Positions 47,400 to 55,345 are shown, numbered from the stretch's first letter. The stretch: DNA of 64,000 nt from Streptomyces sp. MRC013 (GCF_023614235.1 NZ_CP094264.1:2232001-2296000); one strand, 5' to 3'. Numbers and translations: made by a program. The notes: generated from the letters alone by a model not told the origin.

Positions 47400-48506
47400 T
47401 CAGACGCGGGCGTCGGCTTCCAGGAACAGCGCGCCGAGCCACAGGTAGTCGCGTGCGGCGCCGAGGCGCACGGCGGTGTCGCTCGCGCCGCGGCGGAGCG
47501 CCGGGGAGAGGTCGATCACGTCGGAGTCGTATCCGAGGGTGTTGCGGTGGGCGGGCCGGCGGCGGATCTGCGTCCCGCCGGAGTCGGTGACGGTCGAGTC
47601 GAAGGCGTCGCCCGGGGCGTTCGCGGAGCCGGTGAGCGGCACCGTCCGGCCCGGGTGCGGTTCGAAGGCGACGTGGTCCCCGGCGAGGCCGCGGTCGCCG
47701 TCGTACACGACCGTCCCCAGGCGGCCGGAGCCGCCCATCGGGACCCGCATCGGGCCGGTGTCCAGGCGGAACGAGCGGCGCCCCTCGGCGAGGGTCTCGA
47801 ACCCGTCCCAGAGCGAGAGGTGGCGCAGCGGCGCGTCCTCCTGCGCGTACGCCACGACGAGCGTCCAGCCGCCCCAGGCGCCGACGGCGGTCCGACCCAT
47901 GGCGACGTTGATCTGGGCGACGGTGTACATCCCGGGGCCGGAGTCCCTGACGAGCCGCGTGACGTCGGCGGTGGCGTGGAAGGCGTCGGCGCCGTTGGCG
48001 GTGCGGTGGCCGACCAGGGAGTCGGCGAGGACCTCCTTGTAGGCGCCGCCCGGTTCGGCGACCAGGACCCGCCCGCTGTCCTTCGGCGGCTTCTGCTCGC
48101 CGACCCGGAGGTTGCCGCCCCAGTACAGCCGGGCGTACGTGACCCGGGCCTCCTCGGGCAGGACGAGTTCGGCGCGGGTGGAGTTGAACGTGTTCGGGTC
48201 GTCGTCCACGTCCGCGTAGAACATGTCGTACTGGTGGTTGGCGGCGGCGCCCTCCCCGAGCCGCGCGGCGACGCAGGGGTCCTCCGCCGCACCGCCGCCC
48301 GCGGCCGAGTGCCGGCAGGTGACCGCCGAGTTGGCGGCACGGGCCAGGCCCCCGTGCTGGACGGCGTGGTACCGCTGGGCGAACGGGATGCGCGGCCGCT
48401 CCCCGGCCCGGGGCGCCGCGGCGGCGGGCAGCGCGGTCGACAGCGCGGCGCAGGAGAGGAGGCAGACCAGCACACGCCGTACGGCTGGGGCCACTGGGAT
48501 CCGCAT
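47400..48506 (-). CDS. Secreted surface protein, DUF3344-like
   Basis: A 368-aa exported protein. Signal peptide about residues 1-31 (RRVLVCLLSCAALSTALPAAAA). The mature part is beta-rich: AELVLPEEARVTYARLYWGGNLRVGE, MYTVAQINVAMGRTAVGAWGGWTLVVAY, RHLSLWDGFETL and YDSDVIDLSPALRRGASDTAVRL, which I associate with the DUF3344 family. Two cysteines near the N-terminus could form a disulfide. No anchor motif is visible, so it is probably released or bound through the polysaccharide. GGAGAA precedes the ATG at 48506. Confidence 0.75.
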   Translation of the reverse strand: MRIPVAPAVRRVLVCLLSCAALSTALPAAAAPRAGERPRIPFAQRYHAVQHGGLARAANSAVTCRHSAAGGGAAEDPCVAARLGEGAAANHQYDMFYADVDDDPNTFNSTRAELVLPEEARVTYARLYWGGNLRVGEQKPPKDSGRVLVAEPGGAYKEVLADSLVGHRTANGADAFHATADVTRLVRDSGPGMYTVAQINVAMGRTAVGAWGGWTLVVAYAQEDAPLRHLSLWDGFETLAEGRRSFRLDTGPMRVPMGGSGRLGTVVYDGDRGLAGDHVAFEPHPGRTVPLTGSANAPGDAFDSTVTDSGGTQIRRRPAHRNTLGYDSDVIDLSPALRRGASDTAVRLGAARDYLWLGALFLEADARV

Positions 48507-48896
48507 GGGGTTCTCCGCGTTGAGGGGTCGAGGAAACGAGGGGGAGGAGTTGAGGGGTGGAAAAACGGGTGATAACGGAACGTACTGACGCGATGTCAGG
48601 CACGTTATAGCCAGATCGGTGAAACGCGAAGCATTGGTGACATTCGTGGCGTAGCGCGCGTTTCCCCCGGCGTGTTCGCCGCGCCCGGGGCGCGGCACGG
48701 TCGTCTTTCCGTACCGGTCGGAGAATCGGACCGCCCGCGTCATTCGGGTGCAGTACCGGGAATTCCCGCGGTACGGGGTTTCCGGGGCGCCGGGGGCTCG
48801 TTGGAGGGGACGGGCGCGCGCCACCGCGACCGGCCGGGTGCCCTCCCGGCGGCGCGGGCCCTCCCGCACCGCGCCCCCTCCAGGAAGGACCCCCGA
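48507..48896. other. Promoter region between divergent secreted-protein genes
   Basis: About 390 bases without a gene. It carries an imperfect inverted repeat CTGAC-N5-GTCAG at 48585-48599, followed by an AT-richer stretch. It presumably holds the promoter of the polysaccharide cluster on one side and of the small secreted protein on the other. Confidence 0.45.
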
Positions 48897-49172
48897 ATGA
48901 AGCCCGTGAAGGTGGCCGCGATCCTCGCCGGCTCCGTGATGGCGATGGGCGTGGCGGCACCGGCCCTCGCCGCCGACGCCCCCTCCGGCCCCGGTCCGGG
49001 CGGAACGGCCGGCACCCCGGGCGAGCGGGGGCCGGCCGAGACGGTCCCCTCCGACGACGTCGGCGAGGTCGCCGACCAGAAGCTGGTCGGCAAGGTCGCG
49101 GACGCCGTCGGCGGGATCGGGGCCCCGCAGAAGGCCGCGCCGCTGCTCGGCGGACTGCCGCTCGGCGGCTGA
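48897..49172 (+). CDS. Small secreted protein
   Basis: A 91-aa exported protein. ATG at 48897 follows GGAAGGA. Signal peptide MKPVKVAAILAGSVMAMGVAAPALA ends at an AxA site near residue 25. The mature 65 residues are Gly/Pro-rich and then amphipathic (VADQKLVGKVADAVGGIGAPQKAAPLLGGLPLGG), with no cysteine. Similar short exported proteins occur beside chaplin-like genes in Streptomyces. Function unknown. Confidence 0.75.
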   Translation: MKPVKVAAILAGSVMAMGVAAPALAADAPSGPGPGGTAGTPGERGPAETVPSDDVGEVADQKLVGKVADAVGGIGAPQKAAPLLGGLPLGG

Positions 49173-49257
49173 CCCGCGCGGGCGGCCCACGGCCCGCCCG
49201 CCCCGGCCGCGGAAGGACCCGCCGCGCGGCCCCTCCCCGCACGAACGGAGAACCCCC

Positions 49258-49488
49258 ATGCCCCGCATCGCCGAAACCGCCGCGGTCCTCGTCTGCGCGG
49301 CCGCCGCCGCCCTGGCCGCAACCGGCGCGGCCACCGCCCACACGGAGGCCGGGGCCCCCGCCGCACGCTCCGCCGGTGCCGCCGCCCGGAGCCCCCTCGA
49401 GATCCCGGTCGACCGGTGCGGCGACGCCCCCGGCCCGGCCGGCCTCCTGAACCCGGCGGTCGGCGAGACCCGCGCCCACGGCGGCTGA
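49258..49488 (+). CDS. Small secreted protein with a chaplin-like motif
   Basis: A 76-aa exported protein: signal peptide about residues 1-28 (AVLVCAAAAALAATGAATA), then a short mature part ending LEIPVDRCGDAPGPAGLLNPAVGE. That resembles the chaplin core (VPVNVCGN...GLLNPAFGN) but with one Cys instead of two and a truncated end, so amyloid assembly as in chaplins is uncertain. It follows the other secreted protein by 85 nt in the same direction. Confidence 0.7.
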   Translation: MPRIAETAAVLVCAAAAALAATGAATAHTEAGAPAARSAGAAARSPLEIPVDRCGDAPGPAGLLNPAVGETRAHGG

Positions 49489-49648
49489 CCCCCGCCCCCT
49501 CCCCCGCCGCCCGACCGACCGCGGACGCGGGTCGGGCCCGGCCGGGGCCGCCCGCCTCCGCTCCCGGCGGAGGCTCCCGAACGGCAACCCGCACCGCCAG
49601 CCCCTTCCCGCGCGCACGCACCCGACCCCGAGAGGACCGGTGGGAACC

Positions 49649-50302
49649 ATGACGATGACCCGCGACTCGCAGACGCGGCCCGCGCCCGCCCACGCCCGCC
49701 CCGCCGCCCCGCAGGCGGGGGGCGGCGGGACGGCGGCGGGCCACGGCCTCGCCTGGCTGCTGGTGGTGACCGGCGCGGCGGGCGTACTCGCCTCGTGGGT
49801 CATCACGCTCGACAAGTTCAGGCTGCTGGAGGACCCCCACTTCACACCCGGCTGCAGCCTCAACCCCGTCGTGTCGTGCGGCAGTGTCATGGAGAGCGAT
49901 CAGGCGGTGGTCTTCGGGTTCCCCAACCCGATGCTCGGCCTCGTCGCGTACGGCATGGTCGTCGCGATCGGCGCCGGGCTGCTGGCCGGCGCCCGCCCCC
50001 GGGACTGGTTCTGGCTCGGCCTCAACGCGGGGACGCTGTTCGGGGTCGGCTTCTGCACCTGGCTGATGTGGCAGTCCCTGTACGAAATCAACGCCCTGTG
50101 CCTGTGGTGCTGCCTCGCCTGGGCCGCGACGATCGTGATGTTCTGGCACGTCACCGCGGAGAACGCGCGGCACGGCCGACTGCCCGCCCCGCGCGGGGTC
50201 CGGCGCTTCCTCGACGACCTCCCCTGGGTCCCTTCCGTCCTGCACCTCGGGAGCGTCGGCATGCTCGTGCTGACCCGCTGGTGGGACTTCTGGACCGCCT
50301 GA
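49649..50302 (+). CDS. Vitamin K epoxide reductase (VKOR) family membrane protein
   Basis: A 217-aa protein with four membrane helices and the VKOR redox elements: CSLNPVVSCGSVM (loop cysteine pair) and ALCLWCCLAW (active-site CxxC). In actinobacteria VKOR reoxidises a DsbA-like thioredoxin to support disulfide formation in exported proteins. No fused thioredoxin domain is present. It lies beside Cys-containing secreted proteins, which fits. ATG at 49649; the in-frame GTG at 49640 is an alternative. Confidence 0.93.
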   Translation: MTMTRDSQTRPAPAHARPAAPQAGGGGTAAGHGLAWLLVVTGAAGVLASWVITLDKFRLLEDPHFTPGCSLNPVVSCGSVMESDQAVVFGFPNPMLGLVAYGMVVAIGAGLLAGARPRDWFWLGLNAGTLFGVGFCTWLMWQSLYEINALCLWCCLAWAATIVMFWHVTAENARHGRLPAPRGVRRFLDDLPWVPSVLHLGSVGMLVLTRWWDFWTA

Positions 50303-50426
50303 CGCCCACGACCCGCCGTCCGCACGGGACACCGTCCGCACGGGACGGCCGGTCCGGGCAGTCGCCCGTACGCGGACCCCGCCCCGCCGACGGCGACCGT
50401 GGGCGGGCCGCACGCCCCCCGGTGCC

Positions 50427-51050
50427 GCCCGTACGCCTCCGATGGCCGCCGTACGCAGGCCGTACGCCTCCGGTGACGGCCGTACGCCCCTGCCGATGGC
50501 CGCCGTACACGCAGGCCGTACGCCTCCGGTGACGGCCGCACCCAAGCCGCACGCCCCTGCCGATGGCCGCCGCACCCAAGCCGCACGCCTCCGGTGACGG
50601 CCGTACGCAGGCCGTACGCCCCTGCCGGTGGTCGCCCACAGACCCCGCTCCCCGGCTCCGCCGCCGGAAGCCCGCGCCGAGTCCACTGCAACGCGGCCCC
50701 GCGGCCCCGCGGCCGTGGGGTCCTACTCCCCCGCGATCCCACGGCCCTCGGACCGAGCCCGCTTCAACGCGGCCCCGCGGGCCTCGCGGCCGTGCGGCCG
50801 TGGGGCCGTGCGCCCCGCAGTCGCGCGCCCCGCGACCCCGCGGCCCCGCGGGCCCGTCGAGGCCCGTCCGGTGTGAGCCGCGCCCACGCCCTGCGGGGCA
50901 CATTCATGCCCTGCGGGGTGACGCGCTCACGGCCTGCGGGGTGACGCGCTCACGGCCCGTGGGTCAGCACGCTCACGGCCCGTGGAACGGCGCGCTCACG
51001 GCGTGCGAGCAGCGCTCACGGCGTGCGAGCAGCGCTCGCAGCGTACCGGG
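50427..51050. repeat. Interspersed and tandem repeats in a 767-nt gene-free spacer
   Basis: Between the VKOR stop and the methyltransferase stop no frame looks coding. Three repeat families occur in order: alternating units beginning CCGTACGCCTCCGGTGACGG and CGTACGCCCCTGCCGATGGC (about 50427-50630, with TAC/CAC variants); GC-rich words around CAACGCGGCCCCGCGG (about 50688 and 50765); and GTGACGCGCTCACGGCC plus an exact 18-bp pair (GGCGTGCGAGCAGCGCTC, about 51000-51037). Confidence 0.7.
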
Positions 51051-51069
51051 AAGGGGGCCGCCGTTCGCC

Positions 51070-51861
51070 TCACCCCCCGTCCGGGGTATCGGCCCCCGGA
51101 ACGCGCGCCGTGAAGAGTTCGCTGCGGTAGGGGACGGCGAGTTCGCCATCCTCCTCGTGGGCGGCGACGAGTGCGGCGAGCCGGTCGAGCAGGACCTCGC
51201 CGTGGGCGACGAGGCCGCGCTGGACCTGCGTCGACGACTTCGCGAAGCCGATGAAGTCCTCCGCCGCCATCGGCCTCGTCCAGTCGGCGGTCGCGACCTC
51301 CACCTCGCTACCCGAAGAGGAGAAGGCCTCGCGGAGTTCGGAGGCGAAGTCCAGGCTGCGGTAGTGGCGGCCGTAGCCGGGGCTCAGTTCCTCCAGCAGG
51401 CTCTCGTACGCGTCGAGAAACGCGCTCGCCGAGAAGTCGCGGTTGTTCTGGATGATCGCGACGACGCCCCCGGGGCGCAGGCATCGCCGGGCCGCGCGCA
51501 GGAACCGCGGCCGGTCCATCCACTGGAAGGACTGGGCGGCGACGATCAGGTCGACGTCGACGGCCTGCTCCAGGAAGGGCTCCGCCCCGCCGACGGCCCA
51601 CCGGACCTCGGGGAACTTCCGCCTCCCCGTGGCCACCATGTCGGACGACAGGTCGACGGCCTCGTACCGGCAGTCCGGCCCCAGCAACGGGATCAGCCCC
51701 TCCAGTGCGATGCCCGTGCCCGTACCCGCGTCGACGACGTGCCGCTCGGCCCTCCGCGGCGTCCGGCGCGCGATCTGCCGCATCAACTCGTCCGGATAGC
51801 GCGGGCGGTGACGCTCGTAGTCCTCGGACAGCGTGTCGAACTTCTGCTTCCCCGTCTCCAC
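51070..51861 (-). CDS. Class I SAM-dependent methyltransferase
   Basis: A 263-aa cytosolic methyltransferase. Motif I VVDAGTGTGIALEGLIPLL binds SAM; YEAVDLSSDMVATGRRKF is motif II; DLIVAAQSFQWMDRPRFLRAARRCLRPGGVVAII covers motifs III-IV. The start KFDTLSEDYERHRPRYP is the usual small-molecule methyltransferase lead. I chose GTG at 51861 (GGGAG upstream) over ATG at 51906. Substrate unknown. It is the last clearly chromosomal gene before the mobile region. Confidence 0.88.
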   Translation of the reverse strand: METGKQKFDTLSEDYERHRPRYPDELMRQIARRTPRRAERHVVDAGTGTGIALEGLIPLLGPDCRYEAVDLSSDMVATGRRKFPEVRWAVGGAEPFLEQAVDVDLIVAAQSFQWMDRPRFLRAARRCLRPGGVVAIIQNNRDFSASAFLDAYESLLEELSPGYGRHYRSLDFASELREAFSSSGSEVEVATADWTRPMAAEDFIGFAKSSTQVQRGLVAHGEVLLDRLAALVAAHEEDGELAVPYRSELFTARVPGADTPDGG

Positions 51862-52124
51862 GTCCGCTCCCGTCTCCTCCGGTCGAGGGCTCCCGATGCC
51901 GAACACCGCGATGCCTACCCCGCCCCTGTGCCGTCCGACCCGCTCACGCGGCGCCCGTACGGGCCGGGCCGCTTCCCGCCGACGTCACCGGTTCGCGTCC
52001 GGAGCACCGCCGTGCCTTCGGCCCGCGCCGCCACCCCGCCCCACCGCGACGGACCGCAGGGCGCCCGGGACGCCGCAGAAAGCCCGAAGACCGGATCAAA
52101 CGATGTCTGATCTGATCTTCGCCG

Positions 52125-52167
52125 GAGCCGCCTTCAGGATCCGAACCCGAGACCTACGCATTACGAG
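52125..52167 (-). repeat. tRNA-Thr(CGT) 3'-end fragment, attachment-site repeat copy 1
   Basis: On the minus strand this reads as the 3' part of a tRNA-Thr: anticodon loop CTCGTAA, T arm GGTTCGGATCC and the acceptor end. It is identical to copy 2 at 54872-54914 in 41 of 43 positions; the differences fall in the T arm and loop. The 5' half of the tRNA is absent, so this is an att remnant and not a gene. Confidence 0.75.
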
Positions 52168-52289
52168 GGCTGGTAAAGGTGTGTTGAGTGAGGTTTTTTC
52201 AACGAAATGATCTCCGCGAATCGCGCTGATCGGTGCAGGTCCGGCTGGATCGGGCCGGACGGCCCCGGCTCTGAACAGACGTAAAGCCC

Positions 52290-52299
52290 CTGCTAGGAC
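52290..52299. repeat. Target-site duplication of nested IS, left copy
   Basis: CTGCTAGGAC, repeated exactly at 53825-53834 directly outside the other inverted repeat. Confidence 0.85.
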
Positions 52300-53824
52300 C
52301 AATACCAGTGACTTAAGGATTCCGGACGCGTCTGGCCTTGGAGGATGAGGTAATAGGGGCGGTGCGCCAGTGGGGGGCGATGGTTACGGCGTCGTCCGGG
52401 TCGCGGGTGGGCTGGGGCCACGTGCGGTGCTCGTCGCGTTTGACGCCGAAGTTGGACATCTTGCGTTTGACGACGCGGGGGTTGGTGCGTCGGCGTCGCG
52501 GCGGTAAGAGCCGGGCCGCTATTTCGTCGAGTCCGTGGGCCAGCGCCGCCGCGAGGTGGTCAGGGGAAAAGGCCGCCTGCGCGGTGACCTGGCGGCGCGC
52601 GAGGCGGATGGTGCGGGTGAAGGACAGCCTGTCGGGGTCGAGGCCGGCCGCTTCGGCGGCGTCGTGCATGAGCGCGCGAATGGCGTGATGAACAAGCAGG
52701 TGACCCCAGACTTCCTGCTCGACCCCGCCGGGTGACCGTGAACGCAGGACCTCGGCGGGCCCGCGCTGGTGCGTCTTCAGCTCGTCCAGCGCGTTTTCGA
52801 ACTCCCACCGTTCCTGGTAGAGGGCGGCCAGCTCCGTCGCCGGGGCGGCCTTGGAGTCGAGGACCGTGGTGATCAGGCGGTAGGGGGCTTCCGGACCGGG
52901 CCTGCCGGGATCCTCCAGCGTGTACTCGATGACCCGCACCACTTCCGGATCAGCTCGCTTGCGATGGTCCTTGGCTGCGACGATCTCGGACAGGTAAGAG
53001 CCGTCGGGCAGCTCCTCGCGCACGGGCAGCACCTGGTGGGCGCGGACGCGCCACAGCAGGTCCGCTCCGCCGGCCGCCGCGGCCCGCCACAGCTCCAGGC
53101 CGGTGAAACCGCGGTCGGCCAGCAGCAGGTCACCCGCCCCCAGGCTGCCGAGCACCTGCCGGGCCAGTACGGGTTCGGACACCGTGCGAGGTCCCAGCGC
53201 GGCGGCGGTGATGGCGTGAGTGCCGCACTCGGCCAGCGCCACCACCCGTACCTGCGGGAACGCACACCGCTCGGTGCGATGTGTTGTGGGGCGCCCGAAG
53301 TAAGCGGCGTTCTCCTCGCTGTCCGGCACGTCGAACACCGTGCCGTCGACGGCCATCACCCGCCAACTGCGGTAGAAGGCCCCCGGCGACGACTCCGCCG
53401 CCAGAGGCCGGGCCACCTCGGCGAACAGGGCCTTCAAGGGCTCGGGGCCAAGTCTCGCGCGGGCCCGTGAGATCGCCGCCGTGGTCGGCACGTTCCAGGA
53501 CCCTGACCAGCGCTTCACCCATGCCAGCCCATGCGTCAGCAACCGGGCGACCTCTTCATAGCCCTGGCCGGAGAACAAGCACATCGCCAGCACGAAGTAG
53601 ACCACCACGCGGGGCGGCAGCAACCGGTTGCGCTGACCGGACCGGCCGCACTCGGCCACAACCCTGTCCACCAACTCCGGCGGAAATGACCTCGTCAGCA
53701 GCCCGACCGCAATGCGATCCGACAGCCGCTCATCCGTCTCCGGCTTAACCTGTCCCGGCCGCGGCATCTCAGCACCTCCCGACCAGACATCCTACCGACT
53801 TGAAGTCTTAAGTCACTGGTATTG
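52300..53824 (-). mobile_element. IS4-family insertion sequence, complete, 1525 bp
   Basis: Perfect 18-bp terminal inverted repeats (CAATACCAGTGACTTAAG at 52300-52317, complement at 53807-53824), one transposase gene, and a 10-bp target duplication CTGCTAGGAC on both sides. All parts are intact, suggesting recent insertion. The site is in the leader of the IS5-like transposase, 19 nt before its start codon. Confidence 0.93.
52313..53767 (-). CDS. IS4-family transposase
   Basis: A 484-aa DDE transposase filling the element. The N-terminal IS4 domain (SFPPELVDRVVAECGRSGQRNRLLPPRVVVYFVLAMCLF) precedes the catalytic core: first Asp in RVMAVDGTVFDVPDS, second in LLLADRGFTGLELW, and the Glu in the IS4 signature Y(2)R(3)E(6)K, seen exactly as YQERWEFENALDELK. 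No frameshift is present, so the element may be active. The ORF runs nearly to both inverted repeats; the stop is inside the left one. Confidence 0.95.
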   Translation of the reverse strand: MPRPGQVKPETDERLSDRIAVGLLTRSFPPELVDRVVAECGRSGQRNRLLPPRVVVYFVLAMCLFSGQGYEEVARLLTHGLAWVKRWSGSWNVPTTAAISRARARLGPEPLKALFAEVARPLAAESSPGAFYRSWRVMAVDGTVFDVPDSEENAAYFGRPTTHRTERCAFPQVRVVALAECGTHAITAAALGPRTVSEPVLARQVLGSLGAGDLLLADRGFTGLELWRAAAAGGADLLWRVRAHQVLPVREELPDGSYLSEIVAAKDHRKRADPEVVRVIEYTLEDPGRPGPEAPYRLITTVLDSKAAPATELAALYQERWEFENALDELKTHQRGPAEVLRSRSPGGVEQEVWGHLLVHHAIRALMHDAAEAAGLDPDRLSFTRTIRLARRQVTAQAAFSPDHLAAALAHGLDEIAARLLPPRRRRTNPRVVKRKMSNFGVKRDEHRTWPQPTRDPDDAVTIAPHWRTAPITSSSKARRVRNP

Positions 53825-53834
53825 CTGCTAGGAC
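53825..53834. repeat. Target-site duplication of nested IS, right copy
   Basis: CTGCTAGGAC, exact match to 52290-52299. Confidence 0.85.
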
Positions 53835-53852
53835 AGGTCTCACCATAAAATC

Positions 53853-54872
53853 ATGTCCGTGACCACCAGAGCCTTCACGTTGGTCGCCTGTGTTGCCACG
53901 CTCGACGTCCCACGCCATGTCGTGGAGTACCTGTCCCGCTTGCTGACCGCACACCGGCGGCGCATCGGCACACCGAAGGGCTCACGGGCGCTGGGCACGT
54001 TCCGCCAGGCCGTACGGGTCCTGCGCTGGTTCCGCGAGCGCGGCTGCGTGCACTGCCCGGCCCGCGACGCCGCAATCTCCCAGGCCACCGGCTACCGCTA
54101 CCTGCACGAAGGCATCGACGTCCTCTCCGAGAACGCCCCGGACCTGCACGAGGCCCTCGCCCGCTGCCGACGCGCCGGCATGACACACGTGATCCTCGAC
54201 GGCACACTGATCGAGTCCGACCGCCTCGCCGGCCTCCGGGACAACGGCAACGACCTGTGGTTCAGCCAGAAGCACAAGGCATTCGGTGGGAACGTCCAGT
54301 TCCTGTCCGCTCCGGACGGCACCCCCCTGTGGGTCTCCGACGCCGAGCCCGGCAGCGTCCCCGACATCACCGCCGCCCGCCTGCACGCCCTCTACAAGGC
54401 CGCCGCCGAAAGCCTTCCGACTCCGGCGGACAAGGGCTACATCGGCGCGGGCATCGGCATCCGCATCCCGGTCCGCCGCCCAAAGGGCAAGTCCGAACAG
54501 GCACTTCACGCCGATACCCGCATGCTCAACATGCTGCTGCGGCATGTCCGGGCCCTGGGCGAGCGCACCACCGCCGAACTCAAGCAGCGACGGCGGACCC
54601 TGCAGCACGTCACGCTCAGCCCCAACCGGATCGGCGACATCGCCCGAGCAGCCCTCGTCCTCAACAGAACCTGGAAGCGACCATCGCTGAGAAAACCTCA
54701 ATGCGCTAAAACTGCTGTTCAGAGCCTTGGCACGGGCTCGCTGGCAACGGGGAGCGAACTCGCGACCGACGCACTGCGATGCACAGACTGCAAGTCTCCG
54801 ATATGCCCGGATTTCAAGGTCAACGAAGACAAGAAACCCCAGGTCAAAGGCTTGACCTGGGGTTCACGATAG
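53853..54872 (+). CDS. IS5-like transposase, C-terminus reads out of the element
   Basis: A 339-aa DDE transposase. HTH-like N-terminus (GTFRQAVRVLRWFRERGCVHCPARDAAISQATGYRYLHEG), then catalytic parts VILDGTLIESDR, WVSDAEPGSVPDITAAR and PADKGYIGAGIGIRIPV. The reading frame continues past the right inverted repeat (54715-54726) for about 48 codons and stops in the tRNA fragment, so its last part (CKSPICPDFKVNEDKKPQ) is not native; a +1 frame ends nearer, at 54709. The nested IS4 element lies 19 nt upstream and has separated it from its own promoter. Confidence 0.8.
   Translation: MSVTTRAFTLVACVATLDVPRHVVEYLSRLLTAHRRRIGTPKGSRALGTFRQAVRVLRWFRERGCVHCPARDAAISQATGYRYLHEGIDVLSENAPDLHEALARCRRAGMTHVILDGTLIESDRLAGLRDNGNDLWFSQKHKAFGGNVQFLSAPDGTPLWVSDAEPGSVPDITAARLHALYKAAAESLPTPADKGYIGAGIGIRIPVRRPKGKSEQALHADTRMLNMLLRHVRALGERTTAELKQRRRTLQHVTLSPNRIGDIARAALVLNRTWKRPSLRKPQCAKTAVQSLGTGSLATGSELATDALRCTDCKSPICPDFKVNEDKKPQVKGLTWGSR
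54835..54864 (-). terminator. Hairpin downstream of the tRNA-Thr fragment
   Basis: Perfect 13-bp stem AACCCCAGGTCAA / TTGACCTGGGGTT with a 4-nt loop, 8 nt beyond the tRNA 3' end on its strand. It looks like the original tRNA terminator and is retained only at copy 2. Confidence 0.75.
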
Positions 54873-54914
54873 AGCCGCCTTCGGGATTCGAACCCGAGAC
54901 CTACGCATTACGAG
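54872..54914 (-). repeat. tRNA-Thr(CGT) 3'-end fragment, attachment-site repeat copy 2
   Basis: Minus-strand tRNA 3' end: anticodon loop CTCGTAA, T arm GGGTTCGAATCCC (fully paired), acceptor GGCGGCTC. The pairing is better than in copy 1, so this copy is closer to a functional tRNA end. The sequence after the anticodon loop (from 54915) is not a tRNA 5' half. It marks the edge of the defence island. Confidence 0.8.
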
Positions 54915-55345
54915 ACCATGAGGGTTCGTGTTGCCTGGTGCCTTGCCGTGCTACGTGGTGACGTTTTTCCTGATCAGAGCATGTACAGCAGGTTGGCCTG
55001 TGCCACCCCGTGATGCGCTGTCCAAAGGCGTCTGTCCACCGGCTGTCCACCGGTGAGGCTCTCGCTGGCCCGGCAACGAGACTGCCGCTGGCTGCCAGCG
55101 ATGCTATCGGCCGGCTGGAGAGACGAGCGAAGATCACTGTGAGACCTCGACAAGCCATCCGCGTGGGTTCCACCGCATCCTATTGCTGCCCGTGCCGCCG
55201 GGATGGGCGCGTCGATCCAGTCGAGGAGGTCGGTGAAGGTCGCCGCGTTGTTGGGGGCGACCACAGGAGATCAGCAACCCACCGCACCGCACGGCGGTCC
55301 CTCGATAGAGTGATCTACCTGACACTCTTGACGGGGAGCGATGGC
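54915..55345. other. Gene-free island edge
   Basis: About 430 bases with no convincing gene on either strand; short minus-strand frames exist but show no recognisable domain. No integrase is visible here, so if one drove integration it lies outside the window or is lost. The promoter of the AIPR gene must lie within it; I see no clear -35/-10 pair. Confidence 0.5.

Larger units (their letters stand above)
52267..54726 (+). mobile_element. IS5-like element, interrupted by a nested IS4-family element
   Basis: Terminal inverted repeats GGCTCTGAACAG (52267-52278) and CTGTTCAGAGCC (54715-54726). Without the nested element and its duplicated target the length is about 925 bp, normal for this IS type. 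The transposase at 53853 starts just inside. No target duplication is evident at the outer ends. Confidence 0.7.

Noticed and set aside
45124..49890. A 1588-codon minus-strand open frame
   Set aside because: It runs antisense or out of frame through the sugar transferase, glycosyltransferase and secreted-protein genes. Its product is Arg/Pro/Ala-rich without domains, typical of shadow frames in GC-rich DNA.
50427..51050. CRISPR array
   Set aside because: Repeats vary in sequence and spacing, spacers are not unique or regular, and no cas gene is near.
52125..52167. A tRNA-Thr gene
   Set aside because: Only the anticodon loop to the acceptor end is present; the D arm and 5' acceptor strand are missing, and the same holds at 54872-54914.
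55010..55345. N-terminal extension of the AIPR protein
   Set aside because: The upstream codons are open but lack a ribosome site and family similarity; GGGGAG sits correctly before ATG 55346.
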